Origin: Sipunculus nudus
Lineage: Eukaryota; Annelida; Sipuncula; Golfingiida; Sipunculidae
Length of the DNA: 64,000 nt
Assembly: GCA_026874595.1 (NCBI GenBank)
Contig: CM049306.1
Location: 18,593,019 to 18,657,018 of the forward strand
Direction of reading: 5' to 3'
Positions 36,427 to 49,330 of this stretch are shown one piece after another. Positions within the stretch are counted from its first letter, which is position 1. Every line of letters starts with the position of its first letter. A program made the translations under genes and the position numbers. Under the pieces are notes generated by a model. It was given only the letters and a program-made list of their open reading frames with translations. It made no database searches and was not told the origin of the DNA.

Positions 36427-36432
36427 AATAAA
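36427..36432 (+). terminator. Polyadenylation signal of the solo LTR
   Basis: AATAAA in the 3' part of the LTR. The reverse-complement copy at 53277-54032 keeps the same TTTATT-containing segment near 53430-53440. Confidence 0.6.
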
Positions 36433-36736
36433 TTATAGTTATTTGTTAACAAAAAACCACTGACTTCTTTATTCATTCCCCTAGACATTTCACGCTGCCT
36501 AGTGTTACAGAATCTGATTTGTTTTTATCTCCATTACAAAATTTGTGTTCATCACGCATACGTGATCTGTTTATATTAGGTTCCGTAACACCACATATCT
36601 GGGGTTTCGACTCAACGTAGGCCTTATCAGTTCAATTAGAATGCCTGCTCCGTCATGTTAATCCGTTTCATCTGGTTTTAATAAACAAACATATTTAGCA
36701 TATCTGTTCAATATTACCAGACTGAGTGTTAGAATC

Positions 36737-37222
36737 ATTAGCCCAATTTACACAAGAAAAATGTGGCGCGCGCTAGACCGGTCTAGAAAAATGTGGAGCG
36801 GGCTACATTTTTACTTGCGTTCAGACTGTGCTGGACAAAGTGACCATGTAAAGCGCGCTACACTGTCAAGTTAGGCCGCATTGCACTTGGCCCGGCCTAG
36901 AATCTGCATTGCGTTTGCACGCTGATAAATACTGCAATCTAGCGCGGTCAATGCTAAATCCTAGTCACATGACGGCCGAGTCTTGCTGAAGCGCGCTATA
37001 TAGATAGCGCGCTCGACTTCTGTTTACACACGTTCGAAGCATAAATGTAGGCCGCGCCAGACTGAGTCTGGCGCGCGCTCGAATCTGGAACCGACTCAGA
37101 CCGGTGGTCAAAATGTAGCGCGTTCCAGACCAAATATCCTCGAAGTCTGGCGCGTTTGGGGGACTTGGCGCGCGCTTAACGATGTAGAGCGCGCCAGAAA
37201 AAGGTTTGTAAAAGGGGCTAAT
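36737..37222 (+). mobile_element. GC-rich MITE, full length
   Basis: The termini CATTAGCCC at the left and GGGGCTAATG at the right form an inverted repeat that extends through related TTTACA-type sequence. TA lies at both borders, so a TA target is possible. The interior is rich in GCGCGC and in inverted CTAGAC/GTCTAG and GTCTGGCGCG motifs, giving a strong fold-back character. 486 bp, non-coding. A truncated inverted copy is at 11440-11722. Confidence 0.85.
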
Positions 37223-40048
37223 GGTTTAAAACAACCTCCGCCGATCATTGTTCAACGGTCATAACTAATAACTGGTGTAATCTGCTCCAGGAGATTCCTC
37301 TCGGTTACTCTCAGTGAGAGATACCAATGGACAGGTTTCGTGCCATCACGCATAAACTGGGCATGTGACAGCAGACCCATCTGTTATCATTAAGATCTTA
37401 TACATGCCCGCCTAGAATGGCCAGATGCCTCATAAAACCGGTCAGGGATAGTTAATTTTCGGAAATCAGTTATACGCGAGTCGCCCTGTTTATCATTAGT
37501 AACTGTCTGACCGACACGTTAATGCGATCTTCCTGCAGACACCTGGAGTTCGTGGACTCTCAAGCTGGGCTCTGCCCTGAAAGTACTCAGTGACAACAGG
37601 CTATATAAATGTCTATTTCTAGAGCAATCACAGGCTATGATACGTGGTATAAAACACTGTATGGCGAAGGCCTAATTTCTTAGGACTGCGAAATTTATTT
37701 ATGTACCGATACTTATTCTAATGTTAAAGGTGTACGGCAAACAGAGAAGTGTAACGGAGTGAGTCAGGGAACATAATTGATTTGTTTTTGTTGATCAGGG
37801 CAGATTGTTTCCTTTTCGTGATATTATATCAAATCTATTCACCAAGTCCTACTCGGAAAAAAATAAGAACGTCAGTTTCGCACCAAAAAGCACCGACTTC
37901 TGGATTTCAGACAAGGCGTGTCTCCGTAATGTGCAAAAAACTGATAAATCTACTCTCCTCTCAGAAGTAACGACAACATTTCACAGCTCAGGGAGGTCTC
38001 AATTTGTTCCTGGTTTATGCGATAACTGGAGGTTATTGGAAAAAAATTGCATAAGCGTGAAATCTTATATTGCCCTTTGAAGACAAACACATTTCCTTTC
38101 AACACACCATGTTCTTAACCAGAAACCAAACGGGCGTCGGGGCAGATGGTTTAAGTCACCTGAAGAGGTTGAGTGATTGGTTTCGAGTCTGAACCTGACG
38201 TTTAAGCGTCTGACCGACGAAATCCAATATTGGAAAGCCTTCTGCAGTTTAACGCAGAGCTTCGTTATTGACTTCGTTCCCTTTGTCCCTAAGACTTATT
38301 TTCACAAACCAGTAGCACCAGCGAGGGAAGATGGGTTTAAGGACATAAGTTTGATACAGAACAGATAATAATCCAGTCAGTTAGAGATCATCTACCAAGT
38401 CTGTGACCAATGTATTATAGATGTCTCTGTCACTTTGGCATTATAGGCCCAATCCGTCTCTTCATTTATTTCAAAGATTCAGTTTTCCCGTCCTCTGCCC
38501 TAGTTGTCTCCCGGAGGATTTACGTGACATATAAATCTGGAGGGTTTTACCTTGTTCGGGTCTGCATATCATCAACTCTGTATACAAGGGGTCCGTTTCT
38601 TAACCTGTTTCTATAATTATATATGTTTAAATCGCCGCATCGTTACTTAGTCTGGAAGGTTTATTGGTGAATTCCCTGGTTCATATGAATCGGTTAACCT
38701 TCGGTACTGAAAACAGGACAGGTCAGCCAAAAGAAATAAAGGTCACAAAACAACATTACCCGGGGAGACCAGAGTACCTCAAGAACAGCTCAAGGTGCTG
38801 ATCAGGCACAAGGGTACGCAACCCAAATAGACATTCCAGCATGCATTTGAAGAAAGTGCATGGCCTTTACAGCCCGTCGTCTTTCGGCACAAATGTGGTG
38901 TTTTCATGATTTACTATATATATGTGTGTTATTGTGTCCGTCCCAGTCGACATTTCTCCTTTTGGTTTAAGATTAATGACCAGTTTATTGCACACTGTTT
39001 TTATTCTATGTTTAAACAAATGTGTCCTCAACTTTTATACCGTTACTGCTGCCCACCTGCCCCTTCCATATGCCCATTAAAAAAGGTAAACCATATTAAA
39101 ATTCTTCTTATAGTTTTCAAGTACTGTTATTATATTTTAAGGATCAAGTTCAAGGATCGGAGGGGGAAGCGCGACTGTCGAGGTATTTCACCCTTAGGGG
39201 TTGGGTGTTTGGGTGCAAGAGGGTGTGGAAACGGATGAATCCTCTCACGTTATCAGTCACTTTGGAAGACGACCACGTGTATAATAAAACACAGACCAGA
39301 CAATACTTGAGTGTTCTAAATTAAACAAATAAACAAATTAGTACCATGGCAACCATGCACAACATATTTAATTTCCGTTCATCTGGATAACTGAAGTTTA
39401 TTTAATTGTGTATATGTAATTCTATTATCTCATAAGATTTAACAAATGGTAATTTTCTTGCCATTTCAATTCACAGACCGGATGTACAAAACAGAGAACA
39501 AAATAAGCTATTAAAGTCCCCCTACCTCTGAAAGTGCTTGTATAAGATTTACAAGGAATAAAATACATGTGAACGTTATGCTTCCCTGAACCTCGGAGAT
39601 ATTGCCTGTCGCCTGAATATGTTCGTTACCCGAGGTTAATTTTCTAGATCGTCGCTCTGGATTGTATATTGATATTTATCTACGCCAGAGGCCTCCAGCT
39701 ATCCCGAAATTCTGTTCCCATTGGCACACTGTTCTTTTCGTTGACTTGCCTCATTTGCATTCTCCGCAACGTGCGTTAAATGGATAATTTGTTGTTCCCT
39801 GTTGTATGGAAAAACACTAATTCCCTATAAATCCATAACCATCATATTATATCTCTAGTGATAGACACATTAGTTTCCTGAATTCATTCTATACAGTGTT
39901 GGTCACAAGATCTGCATGGTCGTTGATTAGGGTATTGTTTTTTTTGTAAAGAAAAGCATCAATGTTTACATTTACTTCTGGGATTTTCCACGATAATGTC
40001 TGAATTAAAATTACTTTAAATAGATGGTCATCTTGAAAATTAAGAAGG
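37223..40048. other. Intergenic stretch with a possible tRNA relic
   Basis: Around 38134-38199 a 66-base segment has 7-bp complementary ends (CGTCGGG and CCTGACG), an A-box-like GGGGCAGATGGTTTAAG and a B-box-like GGTTTCGAGTC. It is too short and irregular for a functional tRNA. Other frames (up to 110 codons at 38906-39238) are not recognised. Otherwise nothing is seen. Confidence 0.4.
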
Positions 40049-43000
40049 TATTATAGTCCCTCATACCCTACAATATCATAGTCCCTGATACATTACAATA
40101 TCATAGTCCCTGATACCTCACAATATTAGAGTCCCTCATACCTTACAATATTAGAGTGCCTCATACCCTACAATATTATATTCCCTCATACCTTACAATA
40201 TTTCGGTCCCTAATACATTACAATGTTATAGTCCCTTATACCTTACAATATTAAAGTCCCTTATACCTAACAATATTACGGTCCCTCATACCTTACAATA
40301 TAAAAGTCCCTCATACCTTACAATTTTATAGTCCCTCATACCTTACAATATTATAGTCCCTCATACCTTACAATATTATAGTCCCTCATACCTTACAATA
40401 TTATAGTCTCTCATACCTTACAAAATTATAGTCCCTTATACCTTACAATATAATAGTCCCTCATACCTTACAATATTACATTCCTTATACCTTACAATAT
40501 TACAGTCCCTGACACCTTACAATATAACACTCCCTGACACCTTACAATATTACAGTCCCTTATACCTTACAATATAACAGTCCTTATACCTTACAATATT
40601 ATAGTCACTGATACCTTACAATATTAGAGTCCCTCATACCTTACAATATTATAGTCCCTTATACCTTACAATATAATAGTCCCTCATACCTTACAATATT
40701 ACATTCCTTATACCTTACAATATTACAGTCCCTGACACCTTACAATATAACACTCCCTGTCACCTTACAATATTACAGTCCCTTATACCTTACAATATAA
40801 CAGTCCTTATACCTTACAATATTATAGTCCCTTATACCTTACAATATAACAGTCCCTTAGACCTTACAATATAACAGTCCCTGACACCTTACAATATTAC
40901 AGTCCCTTCAACCTTACAATATTACAGTCCCTGATACCTTACAATATTATAGTCCCTGATACCTTACAAAATTACAGTCCCTTATACCTTACAATATTAT
41001 AGTCCCTGACACCTTACAATATTATAGTCCCTTATACCTAACAATATTACGGTCCCGCATACCTTACAATATAATAGTCCCTTATACCTTACAATTTTAT
41101 AGTCCCTCATACCTTACAATATTATAGTCCCTCATACCTTACAATATTAGAGTCCCTCAAACCTTACAATATTAGAGTCCCTCATACCGTACAATATTAG
41201 AGTCCCTTATGCCCTACAATATTATAGTCCCTCATACCTTACAATATTACGGTCCCTAATACATTACAATGTTGTAGTCCCTTATACCTTACAATAATAC
41301 AGTCCCTGATACCTTCCAATATTACAGTCCCTGAAACCTTACAATATTACAGTCCCTCATACCTTAAAATATGACAGTCCCTAATACCTTACAATAGTAT
41401 AGTCCCTGACAGCTTACAATATTATAGTCCCTGATACGTTGCAATATTACAGTCCCTGATACCTTACAATATTATAGTCCCTGATACCTTACAATATTAG
41501 AGTCCCTGATACCTTACAATATTATAGTCCCTCATACCTTACAGTCCCTGATACCTTAAAATATTATAGTCCCGGATACCTTACAATATTACAGTTCCTG
41601 ATACCTTACAATGTTATAGCCCTGATACCTTACAACATTATAGTCTCTTATACCTTACAATATTATAGTCCCTGATACCTTACAATATTAGAGTCCCTGA
41701 TACCTTACAATATTAGAGTCCCTCATACCTTACAATATTAGAGTCCCTTATGCCCTACAATATTATAGTCCCTCATACCTTACAATATTACGATCCCTAA
41801 TACATTACAATGTTATAGTCCCTTATACCTTACAATAATACAGTCCCTGATACCTTCCAATATTACAGTCCCTGAAACCTTACAATATTACAGTCCCTGA
41901 TACCTTAAAATATTACAGTCCCTTATACCTTACAATAGTATAGTCCCTGACAGCTTACAATATTATAGTCCCTGATACGTTGCAATATTACAGTCCCTGA
42001 TACCTTACAATATTATAGTCCCTGATACCTTACAATATTATAGTCCCTGATACCTTACAATATTATAGTCCCTAATACCTTACAATATTATAGTCCCTGA
42101 TACTATACAATATTAGAGTCCCTGATACCTTACAATATTATAGTCCCTTATACCTTACAGTCCCTGATACCTTAAAATATTATAGTCCCGGATACCTTAC
42201 AATATAACAGTTCCTGATACCTTACAATGTTATAGCCCTGATACCTTACAACATTATAGTCTCTTATACCTTACAATATTACAGTCCCTGATACCTTCCA
42301 ATATTACAGTCCCTGAAACCTTACAATATTACAGTCCCTGATACCTTAAAATATTACAGTCCCTTATACCTTACAATAGTATAGTCCCTGACAGCTTACA
42401 ATATTATAGTCCCTGATACGTTGCAATATTACAGTCCCTGATACCTTAAAATATTACAGTCCCTCATACCTTACAATGGTATAGTCCCTGACAGCTTACA
42501 ATATTATAGTCCCTGATACGTTGCAATATTACAGTCCCTGATACCTTACAATATTATAGTCCCTGATACCTTACAATATTATAGTCCCTGATACCTTACA
42601 ATATTATAATCCCTAATACCTTACAATATTATAGTTCCTGATACTATACAATATTAGAGTCCCTGATACCTTACAATATTATAGTCCCTTATACCTTACA
42701 GTCCCTGATACCTTAAAATATTATAGTCCCGGATACCTTACAATATTACAGTTCCTGATACCTTACATTGTTATAGCCCTGATACCTTACAACTTTATAG
42801 TCTCTTATACCATACAATATGACAGTCCCTGATACCTTACAATATTATAGTCCCTGATACCTAACAATATTATAGTCCCTGATACCTTACAATATTATAG
42901 TCCCTTATACCTTACAATATTACAGTCCCTTATACCTAACAAAATATTAGTCCCTTATACCTTACAATATCATAGTCCCTCATACCTTACAATATTATAG

Positions 43001-45790
43001 TCTCTCATACCTTACAATATTATAGTCCCTTATACCGTACAATATTATAGTCCCTCATACCTTACAATATTACATTCCTTATACCTTACAATATTACAGT
43101 CCCTGACACCTTACAATATAACACTCCCTGACACCTTACAATTGTACAGTCCCTTATACTTTACAATATAACAGTCCGTTAGACCTTACAATATTACAGT
43201 CCCTGATACCTTACAATATTACAGTCCCTGATACCTTACAATATTAGAGTCCATCATACCTTACAATATTATAGTCCCTCATACCTTACAATATTATAGT
43301 CTCTCATACCCTACAATATTATAGTCCCTGACACCTTACAATATTACAGTCCCTGACACCTTACAATATTACAGTCCCTTATACCTTACAATATAACAGT
43401 CCCTAATACCTTACAATATTACATTCCTTATACCTTACAATATTACAGTCCCTGGCACCTAAAAATATTACAGTCCCTGACACCTTACAATATTACAGTC
43501 CCTGATACCTTACAATATTACAGTCTCTGATACCTTACAATATTAGAGTCCATCATACCTTACAATATTATAGTCCCTCATACCTTACAATATTATAGTC
43601 TCTCATACCCTACAATATTATAGTCCCTGACACCTTACAATATTACAGTCCCTGACACCTTACAATATTACAGTCCCTTATACCTTACAATATAACAGTC
43701 CCTAATACCTTACAATATTACATTCCTTATACCTTACAATATTACAGTCCCTGGCACCTAAAAATATTACAGTCCCTGACACCTTACAATATTACAGTCC
43801 CTGATACCTTACAATATTACAGTCCCTGATACCTTACAATATCATAATCCCTCATACCTTACAATATTATTGTCTCTCATACCTTACAATATTATAGTCC
43901 CTTATACCTTACAATATTATAGTCCCTCATACCTTACAATATTACATTCCTTATACCTTACAATATTACAGTCCCTGACACCTTACAATATAACACTCCC
44001 TGACACCTTACAATTGTACAGTCCCTTATACTTTACAATATAACAGTCCGTTAGACCTTACAATATTACAGTCCCTGATACCTTACAATATTACAGTCCC
44101 TGATACCTTACAATATTAGAGTCCATTATACCTTACAATATTATAGTCCCTCATACCTTACAATATTATAGTCTCTCATACCCTACAATATTATAGTCCC
44201 TGACACCTTACAATATTACAGTCCCTGACACCTTACAATATTACAGTCCCTTATACCTTACAATATAACAGTCCCTAATACCTTACAATATTACATTCCT
44301 TATACCTTACAATATTACAGTCCCTGGCACCTAAAAATATTACAGTCCCTGACACATTACAATATTACAGTCCCTGATACCTTACAATATTACAGTCCCT
44401 GATACCTTACAATATAAGAGTCCATCATACCTTACAATATTATAGTCCCTCATACCTTACAATATTATAGTCTCTCATACCCTACAATATTATAGTCCCT
44501 GACACCTTACAATATTACAGTCCCTGACACCTTACAATATTACAGTCCCTTATACCTTACAATATAACAGTCCCTAATACCTTACAATATTACATTCCTT
44601 ATACCTTACAATATTACAGTCCCTGGCACCTAAAAATATTACAGTCCCTGACACCTTACAATATTACAGTCCCTGATACCTTACAATATTACAGTCCCTG
44701 ATACCTTACAATATCATAATCCCTCATACCTTACAATATTATTGTCTCTCATACCTTACAATATTATAGTCCCTTATACCTTACAATATTATAGTCCCTC
44801 ATACCTTACAATATTACATTCCTTATACCTTACAATATTACAGTCCCTGACACCTTACAATATAACACTCCCTGACACCTTACAATTGTACAGTCCCTTC
44901 TACCTTACAATATAACAGTCCGTTAGACCTTACAATATTACAGTCCCTGATACCTTACAATATTACAGTCCCTGATACCTTACAATATTAGAGTCCCTCA
45001 TACCTTACAATATTATAGTCCCTCATACCTCACAATATTATAGTCTCTCATACCCTACAATATTATAGTCCCTGACATCTTACAATATTACAATCCCTTA
45101 TACCTTACAATATAACCGTCCCTAATACCTTACAATATTACATTCCTTATACCTTACAATATTACAGTCCCTGGCACCTAAAAATATTACAGTCCCTGAC
45201 ACCTTACAATATTATAGTCCCTGATACCTTACAAAATTAAAGTCCCTGATACCTTACAATATTATAGTCCCTAATACCTTACAACATTATTGTCCCTGAT
45301 ACCTTACAATATTAGAGTCCCTGATACCTTACAATATTATAGTCCCTTATACCTTACAATATTAAAGTCCCTGATACCTTACAATATTATAGACCCGGAT
45401 ACCTTACAATATTACAGTCCATGATACCTTACAATGTTATAGTCCTTGATACCTTACAATATTAGAGTCCCTAATACCTTACAATATTATAGTCCCTGAT
45501 ACCTTACATTATTATAGTCCCTTATACCTTACAATATTACAGTCCCTTATACCTAACAAAATATTAGTCCCTTATACCTTACAATATCAAAGTCCCTTAT
45601 ACCTTACAATATTAGAGTCCCTGATATCTTACAATATTATTGTCCCTGATACCTTACAATATTATATACCCTGATACCTTACAATATTAGAGTCCCTTAT
45701 ACCTTACAATATTAGAGTCCCTGATACCTTACAATATTATAGTCCCTTATACCTTACAATATTACAGTCCCTGATACCTTACAATATAAC
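40049..45790. repeat. 25-bp minisatellite array, about 230 copies
   Basis: The unit consensus is GTCCCTGATACCTTACAATA followed by TTATA. It continues for 5.7 kb with base variants (CTCATACC, CTTATACC, CTGACACC; TATAACA, TTACA) and occasional units one base short. Variant units are arranged in a repeating order, giving higher-order blocks: the marker CTGGCACCTAAAAA occurs at 43452, 43751, 44324, 44623 and 45171. Because 25 is not a multiple of three and units contain stops, there is no coding potential. Edges are sharp against unique AT-rich DNA. Confidence 0.97.
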
Positions 45791-48352
45791 ATAACATTAA
45801 CAGTTACGCTCTTTACACAGCGCTTTACCCATAGGCAAACTACCTGTATCATAAGTAGCTTCTCTAGAAGCACAAAATTTCCTCTGCCTCGGGATCGTAC
45901 ATAACAGTGTTTTGTGAGGTAATATGGTTTTCTCCATCTTTGATATTTTACAGCGTCCTTTAACGTCCCTGAAAGTCTGAAATTGAGGATATTGTGCCAG
46001 CTTTATTTCAGACGAAACAAGAAATGTTAAAGATAACTGGTGCTTAGTAAAACACCTGCTAACTTTAATAAGCGGTTCTATGTTATGTGTGAACGAAATC
46101 GGCAAAAATATTTTTGGGGTCGCCAATAAAAGTCTTTTTCACCCTATTTTTTCACTCATAAATATGATATAAAAATATGCCATTGATACTCGATGACATT
46201 CATTACTAACTGTCCAACTTATGTGTTTGCCGCATTGCAGAATAAAAACTTGATCATGGTTTAATCTACAGAAATCCCCCCCCCCCTCCCCATTTTATTT
46301 TGGAAGGTTTACAACCATGGGCAGGGTAATCCTAGAACTTGGTCCACTGTGGGAATCAACAAGGATATAAAAATAAGATTAAACCAAATCCCTTTTACCG
46401 GTAGATGTTCTCGTTCTTTAGTCTGCATCACTTAAATATAAAAAAGGTCGTATGAGTATTATTACAGCCTTTTCCCTCGACGTCAGTCGTTCCTTCAAGA
46501 GATATGAGGCACTGAATAATAAATGAGGTATTGAATCCGATTTAAATGCATGACATTGCGGGTCATTGCAGGAGGGTTGTCCCTCAATAGACGATTTAAT
46601 GTGATTATTTCCAATCCTACATGGTGCTGTTCAAAACTAATATTTTTTTATGTCTATCAATTTTGAATAAAAACATAAATGTCATTGAAAGCATGTTAAA
46701 GTAAGAAATACGAAACATATTCAGGATTTGATGGTTATACAAAGAAAGTAATTTTTCTAACCTTCTGGGGGGAGAAGGGGCAACCATTATATATGGAGGT
46801 TAACGGAAAATTGCCTCAGCGTTCCTGTTTTCTTCCGATGATATATTTTCTCAGTGAGAAATAAACAAGAATGCTCCGTCGATAATACCTCACCGTGGAA
46901 CTCGGAACAATTACTGGCGGGTTAGTAAACAATGGAATCGAGATCGTACTGATATATTACTTAAATATATTTAGGCACGTGCCTATTAAAGCCATGCACA
47001 CTGAAGCTTAGTTCGGTGTCAGGGGATAGTGTCTGTCTTTGTTTCCGCTTCCTCTTTGTGTTAAGTGCTTTATTTACATTTTAGCACTTTTTGCGAGGAA
47101 CAGCCCTTCGCGTTTGCATGAAACAGTGCGACATAAATGAGTCTTTCTCCCAAATAATCAGAATCCATTCTTTATCGAAACTTAAACACCATTAGGTTGA
47201 AAGATAAATCCTGTTTGATATAATGACCCCCCCCCCCCCAAACACGCACACACACAAAGTTACTTTAATATGTTGCAAAATTTAAATTCTGCTGAGAATG
47301 GCAATATGGGTTCTGATCTTGATATCTCAACTTTTAAGAGACCACTTGAAAAAAAGTGGCACAAAATTCCGTCAGTACACATCGATGAACAGTGATATGA
47401 AACGGCAGATTGGAGGGACTATCTATAACTGGCTAAATATTTGTATTAGGGATTTTTAACGGTTATTAGATTGTAAACAAGGAAACACCTTCACACCTGA
47501 TACTAAACATAAATAAAAACGCAAATTAAATGCATGCATACATTGACATACTGAAGAATTAGTGTAATAATTAGTTCATCAAACTTCATTTGGTGGAATT
47601 GCTTTGTGAATTGTGCCATTGTGTATTCAGTGTTTATTGCCATTGTGTTTGTTGTTATAAACTGCCACTGTGTTTATTTGACCATTGTTAACATAGCACA
47701 GACTGATACATCACTCGTAGTCGGGTTAACTGGATTCTTCAATTAATTATTGACTGTTCCACGTACTCTGGGTTCTTCCGGGGTGTATATACATGATAGT
47801 ATTTCTTAGAATCAACAGTGTATAAATAGAAGCGCTAGCATTCCCAGACTGTTGTCAACCCAAGTTCTACCCGAAACAGATAACATTGACCAGGGAACGT
47901 CAGTACCACATTTAACATTCTACTAAATGAATATCAGTATGTACACGAAGGATATTATACATTTGTAAGTGACTGGAGTATGTAGTCAGTTCTGCTATAT
48001 TTGGATGCTGACTGGTCCATTTATTCCATCTATTTTCCAATAGACTCCTAACAATGGAGAGTATGCAGAATTGGGCCCTTGCTGCCACTTCACAAAATTC
48101 AATTGACTACCACGGTTAGAGATGTATTTTTGGAAAAAAACATGCACTGTTCAGCATCGAATTTTGATAACTGAAATAAAAATACGAAAAAGAAGGGTTA
48201 GCATTTAAAATGATAAGTTATAATCATATATTTTTAAACCGATCATGGAATATATTAAAAAAATGTCCTTTTTTCTACATCTATACGATACATTATTAAT
48301 GCTCCCCTGCATGGTTGAGCACTTTCACTATGATGTATTGAATTTCTATGTG

Positions 48353-48356
<4 letters not shown>
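45791..48356. other. Intergenic stretch with a TATA-like promoter candidate
   Basis: TATAAATAG at 47821-47829 is followed by more GC-balanced sequence, and could be a pol II core promoter or part of an LTR. The 109-codon minus frame at 45797-46126 abuts the minisatellite and is not recognised. C runs lie at about 46276-46283 and 47227-47239. Confidence 0.4.

Positions 48357-48399
<43 letters not shown>
48357..48399. repeat. (TA)n microsatellite
   Basis: TA run ending 24 bases before the CAGTGGCGGATCC terminus of the next element. Confidence 0.96.
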
Positions 48400-48401
<2 letters not shown>

Positions 48402-48423
48402 AATTGCCTTTGCGATATATTAC

Positions 48424-48630
48424 CAGTGGCGGATCCAGATGTTGTATTACATTTAAAAGAAAATATTTTGCAAGCTATAAACGTTGATGCGCCTTATCGC
48501 CATTGACAAAGCATGTTGAACATGATTAAAATGTTATATCCTATGTTTGAAGAAATATGAATATTAAATATTGAACCCCTCTATTGTTTGACTGCGGCCC
48601 CCTCCCCTCCCTCAATCCTGGGCTTTCTAA
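48424..48630 (-). mobile_element. Truncated hAT-like element, hybrid ends
   Basis: It starts CAGTGGCGGATCCAG like the inner element at 32104-32884. It shares the AAATATTAAATATTGAACC segment with 51050-51700. It ends in GGCCCCCTCCCCTCCCTCAA, which is the reverse complement of the left subterminal part of the outer element at 32062. It is therefore a deletion derivative joining both terminal types. Confidence 0.65.
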
Positions 48631-48649
48631 AACACTGCTAACCTGTGAG

Positions 48650-49160
48650 TTAGATGCAGGTCATTCTAAGGGTAGGATCAAAATATTTGCCATGTGGTAG
48701 TATTTGACATCAGAGGCTTATATGGTCGTCTTATATTTGCTAAATAATGAAGAAAATATTGTTACACAAAATTTATTACATTAGTGACCTCCTTTCTTCC
48801 ACTTGGTACCGATTCACACAAAGATGTCAAGCCATCATTATGGACGCAAAGACAAAATTTCGGAATAAAACCGGCCTCATTATTAAAAACCGCTGCATGA
48901 ATATACGTAAGTCCACCGTGATTGTATTATTAATTATTTTTCCCTAGAGAATCACGTGACATTTTGTCTTACTTCGGTAAAATGAGAGTTTGACAATCAG
49001 ATGAAAATGAAGAAGTACTGGTACATATGGCGTGCACATCTGCATGTACAAGAATGGATACTTGGACGTACTAGAACCTAATAGCTTGTACTGCCACCCC
49101 AACGTCTTTAGTTTATTGAAATTCGACGTTTGGGTGGCAGGCTGACGCTACCATGAGAGG
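48650..49160. repeat. Paralogous segment, copy A (uninterrupted)
   Basis: Colinear with 53030-53276 plus 54033-54270. Shared blocks include TTCTAAGGGT, AGTATTTGA, TTTGCTAAATAAT, ATGAATA, GAGAATCACGTGAC/GGATAACGTCAC, AAAATGA, and GGGTGGCAGGCTG. Copy A lacks the solo LTR. Near 49091-49141 it contains an inverted repeat (CTGCCACCC plus AACGTC against GACGTT plus GGGTGGCAG). Confidence 0.75.
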
Positions 49161-49330
49161 GGGTTCGTGATGGACCGTCAATTGGCTATGGTTTTCTCCG
49201 GGTTCTCCGGTTTCTTCCACCTGTACAGCCTGCATGAGGAACGTCAGCATCATAGAGGGTGCCTCGTATTAGTTATAATTGCGAGTTGTACAAACCATGT
49301 AAAATTAATAAAGATAAGGAAGATTATATC
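49160..49330 (+). mobile_element. SINE-like fragment (tentative)
   Basis: The block TGGTTTTCTCCGGGTTCTCC followed by GGTTTCTTCCAC is a sequence type I associate with dispersed short repeats in marine invertebrates. It is followed by TTGTACAAACCATG and an A-rich AATAAAGATAA tail. No pol III promoter was found at its 5' side, so only a 3' portion may be present. Confidence 0.35.

Larger units (their letters stand above)
35835..36590 (+). mobile_element. Solo LTR of an LTR retrotransposon
   Basis: 756 bp, starting TGTTAC and ending CCGTAACA, with a perfect 4-bp duplication CCAC on both sides (35831-35834 and 36591-36594). Inside are a TATA box (TATATAAAGG at 36091) and a polyadenylation signal AATAAA (36427-36432), in the order expected of U3-R-U5. 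No internal coding region adjoins it, so it is a solo LTR left by recombination. A second, inverted copy lies at 53277-54032. Termini and duplication length fit a Ty3/gypsy-type element, which is inference. Confidence 0.88.

Noticed and set aside
40049-45790. CRISPR-like array
   Set aside because: There are no unique spacers: repeats are contiguous 25-bp units in a eukaryotic context.
45797-46126. 109-codon minus-strand frame next to the minisatellite
   Set aside because: Unrecognised, no splice or promoter support, and composition similar to translated non-coding DNA.
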